NCBI RefSeq assembly: GCF_003350925.1
Contig: NZ_KZ857176.1
Coordinates: 62,001 to 126,000 of the forward strand
Source: Dyella tabacisoli
Lineage (GTDB): Bacteria > Pseudomonadota > Gammaproteobacteria > Xanthomonadales > Rhodanobacteraceae
DNA: 64,000 nucleotides
Direction: 5' to 3'
Numbering within the stretch: position 1 is the stretch's first letter; every line of letters begins with the position of its first letter. Shown here piece after piece: positions 1 through 8,305 of this stretch. The notes beneath the pieces are model-generated. The model saw nothing but the letters and a program-made list of their open reading frames with translations, was not told the DNA's origin and did not search any database. The position numbers and the translations under genes were made by a program.

Positions 1-1289
1 AGGATGCCGGTCAGCCCGTCATGATAGGACAGCTTCTTGAAGCGAAGCTGCGAGCGCTTGAGCCGGTACAACCAGAAGACGATGGATACCAAGACCATGA
101 GCATCAAGCCGTTATAAAGCCGGCTGGTCTCGACCGCCTTGATGTCCAGAGCCTGCTGCAGGCGCAGGATATTGTTCTGCTTGCTTAGCCTTTCTGTTTC
201 GAGCTTTTGCACCAGCATGTGCTGCTGGGTCACCTCGTAGGCCAGTGTCCTGGCACTGATGTCGTTGAGGTAGCCCTTGTCCTGGGCAACATAGTGCTCG
301 TAGTACGAGAGTGTGCTGGCGGTATTGCTTCGCTTTTTCTCGATTCGATAGAGCACCTCATAGGCTTCCTTCAGCCATTCGCTGATGTCGCCAGGGCGGC
401 CCATGGCCACGGCAACCAGAGCTGCCTTTCTGGCGTCGCTGTCATGGTGCAGCTTCTCGTAAGCCTGTGCGCGCTGCACCTGTGCGGACAGCATATGGGG
501 GTAGTAATGGTTGATAAGAATGCTGGGGGCAATCCGGTCAAGCAGGGCCATGGCCTTGGCTGGCTGGTCTTCGTCCAGATAAAGGCTGCTCAGGACAAGC
601 CACATGGCGTTGGCGATGACTGGTTGTCGCGCGGCTACACAGGTATCGATAGCTCGTTGCAGTTCCGGGCTGGATGATGTCAGCCGTTTGCCGTTGGAAA
701 GCGCCGCTGCTTGCAGGGAGAGCGGGCGGCAGAGGGTTTCGCCAGGGGGCACGACGTTTTCCATCATGCGTGCGTACTTGATGGCGAGATCGGTTTGGCC
801 GGCCAAATCCAGCATCTGCGACAGGTTTATCAGGACCGTGAAGCGGGTCTGCGGATCTTTGATCTCGGACACGCCGGTAGCCAGGCGATTGGCCAGCGCG
901 AAGGCTTCTTCGTAGCGTCGATTGGCGGCCAGGTTGCTCAAGAGCAGCGCTGAGGCCTTGGCGGTCAGGTCCACGTCACCGGAGTGATCGATAACATCAT
1001 GAAGCTGGGTCTCGGACTTGCCGTAGTCCCCCTGAAACATGGTCTCCCATGCGTCGAGATAACGCAGATGCCATTGCTCGCCCGAGGTCACGCGGGGCGC
1101 TTCACGGTGGATCTGCTCCAGCATCTGCACGAACTGCGGGTGATCTTTCAGGCGCAGGCTTTCGGTCTGCTGCAGGAATGCGGCGGGATCGGAGATGGGT
1201 GTAGCGGCATGGCCGGTCTGCAAGAACACGCACAAGACCAGGCCCACCAGCGTGGGCCATGGCCAGGAGCAGCTCGGCAGCCGAGGCAT
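1..1289 (-). CDS. TPR-type membrane diguanylate cyclase (partial, C-terminus beyond window)
   Basis: About 429 residues are visible; the C-terminal end runs off the left edge of the window. The start is the ATG at 1287-1289, giving a signal-like N-terminus (hydrophobic LVGLVLCVFLQTGHA around residues 13-27). A long helical, TPR-like region follows, then a coiled-coil stretch and a membrane segment at about residues 391-409 (LMLMVLVSIVFWLYRL). The last residues, YHDGLTGI from about 422, are the conserved opening of a GGDEF domain, so the missing part should synthesise cyclic di-GMP; whether the GGDEF signature is intact cannot be seen. The domain order periplasmic TPR - one TM - GGDEF is common in Xanthomonadales. 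It starts only 14 nt after the stop of the small peptide gene, so the two are probably co-transcribed with the methyltransferase upstream. Confidence 0.8.
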   Translation of the reverse strand, partial: MPRLPSCSWPWPTLVGLVLCVFLQTGHAATPISDPAAFLQQTESLRLKDHPQFVQMLEQIHREAPRVTSGEQWHLRYLDAWETMFQGDYGKSETQLHDVIDHSGDVDLTAKASALLLSNLAANRRYEEAFALANRLATGVSEIKDPQTRFTVLINLSQMLDLAGQTDLAIKYARMMENVVPPGETLCRPLSLQAAALSNGKRLTSSSPELQRAIDTCVAARQPVIANAMWLVLSSLYLDEDQPAKAMALLDRIAPSILINHYYPHMLSAQVQRAQAYEKLHHDSDARKAALVAVAMGRPGDISEWLKEAYEVLYRIEKKRSNTASTLSYYEHYVAQDKGYLNDISARTLAYEVTQQHMLVQKLETERLSKQNNILRLQQALDIKAVETSRLYNGLMLMVLVSIVFWLYRLKRSQLRFKKLSYHDGLTGI

Positions 1290-1303
1290 GCTGAGTTTCT
1301 CTA

Positions 1304-1594
1304 TTAAATGGACGACTTGCCGGGATCGGGAGCCGGGAGATTGTCCGGCTCGTCGTCGGCATCGGGGGCCGGCTCTTCCTCTTCGTGACAGGGCGACTGG
1401 GTAATTTGCGGTGCTTGCATGGGTATGTGCCCAAGCTCCGCAAATAGCAGCGAACTGTCACCGTGCGCCGCCGCCGACGTGAGGGCCTTAGATGCTTGCG
1501 CCTGTTCGAGCATGTTGGTCAATTCCTCGGTCGATGCGTGACGCAGCGAAGCGTCCCGACCGATGGCTTCTAGCAAATCAATCGTGTCCGACAT
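1304..1594 (-). CDS. Putative split-borosin precursor peptide (96 aa)
   Basis: The start ATG at 1592-1594 is preceded by CAGGGGAAACAC, a good ribosome site, so it is preferred over the earlier in-frame ATG at 1651. The N-terminal 55 residues are predicted helical and carry LLEAIGRDASLRH (7-19), which by eye resembles LGQDA in the helical borosin-binding domain of the Shewanella precursor SonA. A short segment (HIPMQAPQITQSP, 56-68) follows, then a single Cys69 and an acidic, proline-rich tail (HEEEEPAPDADDEPD). It lies between the methyltransferase and the GGDEF gene on the same strand. Seen: size, position, helical leader, low-complexity tail. Inferred: that it is the methylation substrate. 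Which residues form the core is unclear; known cores are usually hydrophobic, so the 49-68 stretch is a better candidate than the acidic tail. A different small-protein function is possible. Confidence 0.6.
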   Translation of the reverse strand: MSDTIDLLEAIGRDASLRHASTEELTNMLEQAQASKALTSAAAHGDSSLLFAELGHIPMQAPQITQSPCHEEEEPAPDADDEPDNLPAPDPGKSSI

Positions 1595-1636
1595 GTGTTT
1601 CCCCTGTTTTTTCAATGGAACAGCTTGATGGGTCCG

Positions 1637-1687
1637 GCATGCCGCTGGCATGCGGTCATCTGTATTTATTGATGGCGAAGCGCCATC
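1637..1687. other. Two short perfect hairpins between methyltransferase and precursor genes
   Basis: In the 168-nt gap there are two perfect 7-bp stems with 3-nt loops: GCATGCC/GGCATGC (1637-1653) and GATGGCG/CGCCATC (1671-1687). Neither is followed by a T-run in the minus (coding) direction, so they are not classical terminators. They could set the ratio of enzyme to precursor mRNA by processing or attenuation; this is inference. Confidence 0.4.
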
Positions 1688-1762
1688 GAAATCTGCCTCT
1701 CCCCGAGTTCTCCCCCCAGGGCGTTCACTACATGAAAGATCGCCCCCATGGCGTCTTTCGCC

Positions 1763-2599
1763 TCACGCAAAGGCATCTGCCTTGTCCAATTTGTCCAGTG
1801 CTTTCAATCGCTCTTGAATGGCGAGGTTCGGCTTCAAAGCTTCCGCCGGCGGTAATACCACCGTTTCCTCGGTGGTCAACGGGATATCGGGCAGATCGCG
1901 CAGGGCAACGCGGCGGATGCGCGGCTTCTCGATCGGCAGCGTCGCTCCGCGGTAGATGATGACCTCATGGTCGAGCGGATAGTCGTGGCTCAACAGGTCT
2001 ACCAGCACCTGCCGGTAGGCCGGCCCGGTCTCGAAGCGCGTCAGCGACCGGTCGCCCACCAGGCCGACCTGCCACAGCACCAGATAGCCGGTGGGGTCGA
2101 TGCGCCGCTGATAGAAAAGTAGCTGACTGGCCTCGAAGTGCTGGCAGCCGAAGCGGCCCGGATCGATCCCCAGATCGGCATAGAGGCAGTCCTCGGCAGA
2201 GATGCCTGGCTCCATATGCGCCTCGAAGCCTTCCGCGCGAGCGACCTCGATGGCTTTGTGCGGCGACCAGGCAAAGATGCCGGGGTGGCCGTAGAACACC
2301 CCGCAGACACGCTTGCCGGCACGTACCTCGGTCATCATCAGGTCGACCCACTGCCGATAGGTCTGCATCCGCGACTTGCCCACCTGGTAGTAGGGCTGAA
2401 GGCTACGCACGTCCGCATGCATGCGTTGCAGCCACATCTGCACGATGCCATCGGAAAGCGCCGCGAATACCACGTCCGCCTGCTCGATATGGCTGCGGGC
2501 CAGCGGCGTAAGGTGGGAACCCAGGGTCATACCCATGCCGACGCAGGCCAGGTTGCCGCGACGCGCGTCGTTCGGTGGCAGTAGGGGGGGTGTTTTCAT
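1763..2599 (-). CDS. Borosin-type peptide alpha-N-methyltransferase (split borosin, SonM-like)
   Basis: A 278-aa SAM-dependent methyltransferase of the tetrapyrrole-methylase fold. Motifs in order: LACVGMGM (17-24, glycine-rich SAM loop), QPYYQVGKSRMQTY (68-81), VFYGHPGIF (101-109), EPGISAEDCLYADLGIDP, and YPLDHEVIIY. These match the fungal OphMA and Shewanella SonM borosin enzymes much better than cobalamin or sirohaem methylases. The OphMA catalytic residues as I recall them (Y66, R72, Y76, Y98) correspond to Y71, R77, Y81 and Y103 with identical spacing. Unlike OphMA it has no C-terminal core fusion, as in split borosins, where the substrate is a separate peptide; a candidate substrate gene follows on the same strand. 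The ATG at 2597-2599 is chosen; an in-frame TTG lies 18 nt upstream. Known family role: iterative N-methylation of backbone amides in the precursor. Product and function here are unknown. Confidence 0.85.
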   Translation of the reverse strand: MKTPPLLPPNDARRGNLACVGMGMTLGSHLTPLARSHIEQADVVFAALSDGIVQMWLQRMHADVRSLQPYYQVGKSRMQTYRQWVDLMMTEVRAGKRVCGVFYGHPGIFAWSPHKAIEVARAEGFEAHMEPGISAEDCLYADLGIDPGRFGCQHFEASQLLFYQRRIDPTGYLVLWQVGLVGDRSLTRFETGPAYRQVLVDLLSHDYPLDHEVIIYRGATLPIEKPRIRRVALRDLPDIPLTTEETVVLPPAEALKPNLAIQERLKALDKLDKADAFA

Positions 2600-2892
2600 C
2601 GCGTGATAGTAGGGCAATTTCCGGGGCTAAGGCACGCCGAGTAATCGAACCATAAGGCTAGGTGGCTGCCCTTGAACATAAGACGCTTTCCCGCCCCAGG
2701 CAGCCAAGCCGGACAGCGGCCGCCGAGCGGCCTGAGTGGCCGCGGTTTCCGACTCTTTACCCCCTCGCCACCGCTGACAAACCGTTGACATAGCTCATGT
2801 TGAGATGGCCGCTTCCGGCGCGGGGAGGCGGACGTGGCAAATCGTGCCACGTCCGAGCGCGTTGTTGTCGTGCGGTTGAATGGGAGAGGCTA

Positions 2893-5421
2893 ATGTCGGG
2901 TTGCAATTTGACGCGTCCGCAAGGGCGCGGTTGGTCGTGTCTGCCGTTGGGGGCGGTGAGTCTGGGTCTTCTTCTCGCGTTGCCCGTGTGGGCACAAGAC
3001 GCCGCGCCGCCAGACCAGCAAAAGGCCAAGACGCTCGAAGGCGTGCAAGTGATTGGTTCGCGCGCCAAAGACCGCACGGCGGCGGAGACGCCGGCGCCGG
3101 TCGACGTGATCGGTCGCGAGCAATTGGAAAGTGCCGGGGTGGTCGAAGTAGGGCAGGCGTTGCAGATGCTGGAGCCCAGTTTTAATTTTTCGCGCACCTT
3201 TGTCAGCGACGGTACCGATACCATTCGCCCCGCGACCTTGCGCGGACTGGGGCCGGACCAAGTGCTGGTGCTGGTCAACGGTAAGCGCCGGCACCAGCAG
3301 GCATTAGTCAACGTGCAGCAGACCATCGGCCGCGGTTCCGCTGGTACCGATATCAACGCGATCCCGATCTCGGCGATCGAGCGCATCGAAGTACTGCGTG
3401 ACGGCGCTGCCGCACAGTACGGCTCGGACGCGATCTCCGGCGTTATCAACATCGTGCTGAAGAAACAGGTCGGCGAGACCAACGTGTCGCTAAACGGCGG
3501 CAAGACCTATCAGGGTGACGGTTTCACGCGTCAAGGCGACATCAATACCGGTCTGCGCATCGGCCAGGACGGTTACCTCAACCTGAGCGCCGAATACCGG
3601 CATCGCGACCCGACCAATCGTGCCGGCCCCGACATGCTGCGCGTTAACCCGCCACGCGTCACCCAGAAACTGGGTGACGCCGATACCAAGGACGCTTACT
3701 TCTGGCTCAACGGCGGCCTGCCGATCGCACATGGCGAGCTGTACTGGTTTGGCGGCATTTCGCAGCGCAAGGGCAATTCTTTTGGCTTCTTTCGCTCCGC
3801 CGGGGATAACCGCACGATTCCCGCACTGTATCCGAACGGCTTTCTGCCGAATATTTCCACCGAGGTTAAAGATGCCTCGCTCGCGGTGGGCTATCGCGGG
3901 CCGCTCGGCGGCAAGTGGGACTACGATATTTCGCTTAATCATGGCCGCAGCCAGTTCGGTTTCAACGAACGGCAGTCCGCGAATGTGAGCTGGTGGTACG
4001 AGCCGCGCGATCCGTCTAACCCGGCCGCCGGCATCTATGCGCAGTCGCCGACCTCGGCGAACACCGGTACGTTGCGTCTCAACGAAACCACCTTCAACTT
4101 TGACCTGCGCGGCCCGATCGACTGGGGCGTCGGCCAGGATGCGCTGAACTTCGCCACCGGCTTCGAATGGCGACGCGACAGCTATCAGATCCTGCCCGGC
4201 GACCCGGTGTCTTACAACTACGGCCGCACCAATAACCGAGCTATCCCGATTGTCGGTCAGACCGGTGACATCGCGCAGCCGGGTATGCAGGGCTTTCCTG
4301 GTTTTTCGCCGACCGAGGCGGTCAATAAGGGCCGCAGTAACACCGCGTTGTATATCGATGCGGAGTCGCAGATGACCCAGCGGCTGTTGCTGGGCGCCGC
4401 CGCTCGCTATGAGCACTACTCAGACTTCGGCAGCACCACCACCGGCAAACTATCGGCGCGTTTCGACGCAACCGATGAGTTCGCCGTGCGCGGCACCCTC
4501 GCCACCGGCTTTCGCGCACCCGGCGTGCAGCAATTGTTCTACAGCCAGCGCTCGACCAACCTCGACCCGAGCGGCAAGCTCACCGATACGCTGACCGCGC
4601 GACAGGACAGCCCGGTGACGCGCGCATTCGGCATCCAGCCGCTCAAGCAGGAAACCTCGCATAGCGGCACCTTGGGCGTGGTCTACAAGCCGGGCAACGA
4701 TTTCACATTGACCGTCGATCTGTTTCGTATCGACATCAAGAACCGCATCATCTTCTCCAGCAATATCGTGCCGGAAAGCGTGGGCACGGACGGTAATCCC
4801 TGCGCCACCAATAATGCCAATTGCCCGATCCGCGCGATTCTGGCTCCGTTCGGAGTGGGGCAGGTGCTGTTTTTCACCAACGCGATCAACACCAAGACAC
4901 AAGGTGTCGACGTGGTGGCCGAAAAAGGCTTTCACTTCGCCAATAACGCCACGCTCGATCTCACGGCATTGCTCAATTACAACAAGACCGAAGTCACCAA
5001 GCGCAAGTCGCCGTCGGCAATCCTGCCGCCGGAGAAGTTATTCGACGACACCCAGGTGACGCTGATCGAGCAAGGTCAGCCGCGTGTGCATGATGTGTTG
5101 CAAGGCGTGTATCGCACCGGGCCGTGGGACTTCACCTTGCGCGGCAATTATTTTGGGCCGGTCAGCGGACAAGGGTTTACGCCGGGGATCAAACAGACCT
5201 GGCATGGCAAGTGGCTGGCTGACGTGGCGCTGGGTTATCGCTTCTCAGACCGCGCAAAGCTGACCATCGGTGCGGACAATCTATTTGACACTTACCCCGA
5301 CAAGTGGGACCCGAAGACCGGAGCGCCATTCCCACAGCTTGGTTTTGTCTACGGTTGGGAAACCCTGCCGTTCGGTGTGAATGGCGGGTATTACTACGCG
5401 CGGCTCGATTTCAAGTTTTGA
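2893..5421 (+). CDS. TonB-dependent outer-membrane receptor
   Basis: 842 aa from the ATG at 2893, which follows GGGAGAGG at ideal spacing; an upstream in-frame start at 2797 has no such site. A signal peptide (hydrophobic LGAVSLGLLLALPVWAQ, ending about residue 35) is followed by a plug domain of about residues 55-175 with typical strings (PVDVIGREQLESAG, RGLGPDQVLVLVNG, IERIEVLRDGAAAQYGSDA). The remainder is a long beta-barrel ending in an aromatic residue (ARLDFKF), the usual outer-membrane insertion signal. It would import a ligand across the outer membrane using TonB energy. No substrate-specific neighbour is present (divergent to the borosin-type genes upstream, an unknown secreted protein downstream), so the ligand is unknown. 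A TTGACA at 2785-2790 could be a -35 box but I see no clear -10. Confidence 0.92.
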   Translation: MSGCNLTRPQGRGWSCLPLGAVSLGLLLALPVWAQDAAPPDQQKAKTLEGVQVIGSRAKDRTAAETPAPVDVIGREQLESAGVVEVGQALQMLEPSFNFSRTFVSDGTDTIRPATLRGLGPDQVLVLVNGKRRHQQALVNVQQTIGRGSAGTDINAIPISAIERIEVLRDGAAAQYGSDAISGVINIVLKKQVGETNVSLNGGKTYQGDGFTRQGDINTGLRIGQDGYLNLSAEYRHRDPTNRAGPDMLRVNPPRVTQKLGDADTKDAYFWLNGGLPIAHGELYWFGGISQRKGNSFGFFRSAGDNRTIPALYPNGFLPNISTEVKDASLAVGYRGPLGGKWDYDISLNHGRSQFGFNERQSANVSWWYEPRDPSNPAAGIYAQSPTSANTGTLRLNETTFNFDLRGPIDWGVGQDALNFATGFEWRRDSYQILPGDPVSYNYGRTNNRAIPIVGQTGDIAQPGMQGFPGFSPTEAVNKGRSNTALYIDAESQMTQRLLLGAAARYEHYSDFGSTTTGKLSARFDATDEFAVRGTLATGFRAPGVQQLFYSQRSTNLDPSGKLTDTLTARQDSPVTRAFGIQPLKQETSHSGTLGVVYKPGNDFTLTVDLFRIDIKNRIIFSSNIVPESVGTDGNPCATNNANCPIRAILAPFGVGQVLFFTNAINTKTQGVDVVAEKGFHFANNATLDLTALLNYNKTEVTKRKSPSAILPPEKLFDDTQVTLIEQGQPRVHDVLQGVYRTGPWDFTLRGNYFGPVSGQGFTPGIKQTWHGKWLADVALGYRFSDRAKLTIGADNLFDTYPDKWDPKTGAPFPQLGFVYGWETLPFGVNGGYYYARLDFKF

Positions 5422-5598
5422 AAGAATCATCTAATGCGATCGGGTGCCTTGCTGCGTTATATCACCGGCAGGGCATGACCAATGGCTCTTATCTGACTGC
5501 GGTAATGCTGTGAATAATGTGATTGCGGATGATTGATTATCTGTCTATCTCGTTAATCCATCTCTTTAACCACTACCGATAGCTGAGAGGGAAAACCG

Positions 5599-6321
5599 AT
5601 GAAACCCATTGGCCAGCGTTTCCTGATGATCTATGCCGGTGTACTGACCGCGGTATTTGCGGTCACCGTTTTGAGTGGATCTGTGCAGCCGGCAAAGACG
5701 CTCACATTGGAGCAGTTGGATGTGCAACGTATCAATATGCGCGAACCCGACGGTACGCTGCGTCTGGTGATATCCAACACCGACAAAGCGCCGGGAATTT
5801 ACATCAAAAACAAGGAATACCCGCATCCTACCCGCAAGGCTGCCGGCATGATTTTTCTAAACGATGAAGGCAGCGAAAACGGTGGCCTGGGCTTCGGCGG
5901 TGAAAAGGGCAAGGACGGTGCTGCAGGGACTTATGGGCATCTCTCCTTTGACGCTTATGAACAAGATCAGCTCATGAGCTTGGATGTCGAGCAACATGGT
6001 AACGCGCGTAGCAACACACTCACGCTGTTCGACCGACCCAACTTTCCGCTCACCGACCTGGTCAATTACGCGGCGACGATCAAGAATCTTCCCAAGGATG
6101 AGCAACAGAAGAAAATACTGGCTTACTTCGACGAGCACGGTGGACGGCCTACGCAGCGCCTGACGCTAGGCACTGGCCCCGACAGCAGCGTGGGACTGGC
6201 CATCAACGACATCAAGGGCCGCCCGCGCATCGTATTGTCGGTGGCGGCGGATGGCTCTCCTTCGATCCAGACGCTGGATGAGGCCGGCAAGGCGATAGGC
6301 GTACCGGCATCGAAGCAGTAG
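5599..6321 (+). CDS. Conserved membrane-anchored or secreted protein, unknown function
   Basis: 240 aa starting at an ATG preceded by GAGAGGGAAAACCG. One N-terminal hydrophobic segment (about residues 9-28, MIYAGVLTAVFAVTVLSGS) acts as signal peptide or membrane anchor; the rest is polar with short beta-rich repeats built around IxxRxPDGTxRLxIS, GLGFGGEKGKDG and LTLGTGPDSSVGLAIND. The repeated pattern of parameter-like strands suggests a beta-sheet domain exported to the periplasm. I do not recognise a named family beyond similar hypothetical proteins of Gram-negative bacteria. It is probably monocistronic: 177 nt separate it from the receptor and a repeat-containing gap follows. Confidence 0.75.
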   Translation: MKPIGQRFLMIYAGVLTAVFAVTVLSGSVQPAKTLTLEQLDVQRINMREPDGTLRLVISNTDKAPGIYIKNKEYPHPTRKAAGMIFLNDEGSENGGLGFGGEKGKDGAAGTYGHLSFDAYEQDQLMSLDVEQHGNARSNTLTLFDRPNFPLTDLVNYAATIKNLPKDEQQKKILAYFDEHGGRPTQRLTLGTGPDSSVGLAINDIKGRPRIVLSVAADGSPSIQTLDEAGKAIGVPASKQ

Positions 6322-6771
6322 AGGGAGATACGCGATCAAGGGGCAGAGGTATTTCTTAAATAACTCTTCCCTCTTAGTGCCGCGTCGGTCGGCAAGCACG
6401 GACAACGATGGAGGTCACGCCCCAGCGCGCAGCGTGACCGATGCCAGTGCCCCGCCGCCGCATGCGGCACCAGCGGCCGGCCGGTGTGGCTTCGCACCAA
6501 CGCCAACGGGGGCATGGCATGCAAGTCTCGCTTGAGGCTGAGGCAACCGAGTACGCCATGCGCAACTGCCGGTGCCTTGAGTATTGATGCAGCATATGGA
6601 AACCCGCGCGGGGTCAGGCATTCTTAAATGACGCTGACCCCGCGCCTCATGGCCCCGCGCCTTCGCCTGCGGTTCTTCACTTCCATGATCGGGCTGTAAG
6701 CCCCTAGAGTAGTTGCCGCCTGATCGTGCGGTTGCATGTCCACCTGTCCATCTAATTCAGGAGTACATCCG
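6322..6771. other. Gap without a clear gene
   Basis: About 450 nt between the secreted protein and the beta-lactamase-fold gene. Reading frames here are short and unlike proteins I know. The only structure I can support is the palindrome at 6606-6645 and the ribosome site AGGAG at 6759-6763 serving the next gene. Confidence 0.5.
6606..6645. repeat. 12-bp perfect inverted repeat (REP-like palindrome)
   Basis: GCGCGGGGTCAG (6606-6617) and CTGACCCCGCGC (6634-6645) are perfectly complementary around a 16-nt loop. GGGGTCAG...CTGACCCC palindromes are widespread intergenic repeats in proteobacteria, often linked to RAYT transposases; no transposase gene is present here. Confidence 0.6.
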
Positions 6772-8223
6772 TTGAAGATCCTAGCCCTGGCGCTGCTTAG
6801 TCTCGCCGCCTTCACTTGCCATGCGCAACAAGCACTCTCCGAACGGGATATCCACAAGATCGAGAATGGGTTAGTGCCGCGTATCCTCGTTCAAGGCGAG
6901 GATACGCAGACATACAACGTGCTCGAACGGATGAAGCTGTTCAACGTTCCCGGACTTAGCCTGGCGGTGTTCAAGGACGGTAAGGTCGTCTGGCAAAAGG
7001 GCTATGGACTCGCTGACGTAAAGGGCCGCGTTCCGGTCGACATCCATACGAAGTTCCAGTCCGCTTCAATCAGCAAATCCGTTACGGCCTTCGCCGTACT
7101 CAAGCTTTCGCTTGAGAAGGGGCTGGATCTGGACCGGGACGTGAATGATTACCTTACCGGCTGGAAGGTTCCAGAAAATACCTTTACGCAATCCGAAAAG
7201 GTGACGATTCGCAGGCTGCTTAACCACACGGCAGGCCTCAACGGCGAAGGGTTTCCCGGTTACGACAAGAGCGACAAAATTCCCGACGCGGTTGGCGTTC
7301 TCAATGGCGAAGGCAATAGTCCCAAGCTCGCGGTCGAGGCGATTCCCGGAACGAGGTACTCGTATTCCGGCGCTGGCTATGTGGTCTTGCAAAAGCTGGT
7401 GGAGGAGTTGTCTGGAAAATCGTTCGAGCGTTATATGCAGGATGAGGTGCTGACTCCGCTGAAGATGAGCGACAGTTCGTTCAATCCGTACCCCAGTTCG
7501 CATATGAGCCTCGCTTACGACTTCCGCGGCCAAGCCTATGCGGGCGGCTGGCATGTCTATCCCGAACTGGCTCCGGCCGGGCTGTGGACGACGCCCGCCG
7601 ACCTGGCGAAGTTCTGCGTTGCCGTGCGGGATTCGTTGCGCGGGGTCGAGGGCTCGTATCTACCCAAGGCCATGGCCGAGCAGATGCGAACGGCCAGCAT
7701 GAAGCCGGGCGGCGGCGATGAATACGGCCTCGGGCTGGAGTTTCGCGGAAAGGGGATCAATGCCTCGTTCGGGCACGGTGGCAGCAACGCTGGATTCAAG
7801 AGCGAGATGTTCTATTTCTTCAATCAGGATCTCGGTCTTGTGTTGATGACGAACGCGGACAACGGCCGCCTCGCTCGCAATGAAATGATCCGTGCGCTTT
7901 CCAACCACTACCACCTCGATCTGTTTCCGCCCAAGACCGTAACAGCGGTACGCCTGGCCAAAGCCGACCTTGATGCGTATGCCGGCAAGTATCAGCACGA
8001 GCAGGAAAAGAACCGCTATTTCACCGTGGCTGTCGATTCCGCCAGCGGCCTGACCATGCAGGACCTGACGAGCGGCAAGAAGAATACGTTCATCCCGATT
8101 GGGACAGACAAGTTTGTCGACCGCTATAGCGGCGAAGAGGCTGTGTTCACCCGCAATAGCGCGAGCGGAAGTACCCGCATGCTCTACGATGGCGACGACA
8201 CCTTGATTAAAGTGTCGGAATGA
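6772..8223 (+). CDS. Secreted serine hydrolase of the beta-lactamase/PBP (class C) family
   Basis: I choose the TTG at 6772, because AGGAG lies 8 nt upstream and it opens a clean signal peptide (MKILALALLSLAAFTCHA); this gives 483 aa. The catalytic S-x-x-K is SISK (Ser99-Lys102) within FQSASISKSVTAF. A Tyr-containing second motif is YSYSGAGY, and the third is GHGG, where class C enzymes have KTG. Such proteins hydrolyse beta-lactams, D-peptides or esters; the HGG version is usual in the broad beta-lactamase-like group, so I do not call it a resistance gene. A C-terminal domain of about 110 residues after NHYHLDLFPP resembles the lipocalin-like extension often found in this family. It ends 10 nt before a possible GTG start of the ankyrin gene, so the two may be co-transcribed. 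Confidence 0.85.
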   Translation: MKILALALLSLAAFTCHAQQALSERDIHKIENGLVPRILVQGEDTQTYNVLERMKLFNVPGLSLAVFKDGKVVWQKGYGLADVKGRVPVDIHTKFQSASISKSVTAFAVLKLSLEKGLDLDRDVNDYLTGWKVPENTFTQSEKVTIRRLLNHTAGLNGEGFPGYDKSDKIPDAVGVLNGEGNSPKLAVEAIPGTRYSYSGAGYVVLQKLVEELSGKSFERYMQDEVLTPLKMSDSSFNPYPSSHMSLAYDFRGQAYAGGWHVYPELAPAGLWTTPADLAKFCVAVRDSLRGVEGSYLPKAMAEQMRTASMKPGGGDEYGLGLEFRGKGINASFGHGGSNAGFKSEMFYFFNQDLGLVLMTNADNGRLARNEMIRALSNHYHLDLFPPKTVTAVRLAKADLDAYAGKYQHEQEKNRYFTVAVDSASGLTMQDLTSGKKNTFIPIGTDKFVDRYSGEEAVFTRNSASGSTRMLYDGDDTLIKVSE

Positions 8224-8305
8224 AGCGAAGCGCGTGCCGCGCTATCCGCTTCACCGGAAGCGCCACTTGAAGCTGGAGACTGGTTTGGAAGCTTGTTTGA
8301 ATGGA

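Noticed and set aside
3490-4416. A 308-codon open frame antisense to the TonB receptor
   Set aside because: It mirrors the third-position GC pattern of the real gene, has no ribosome site and no recognisable motif.
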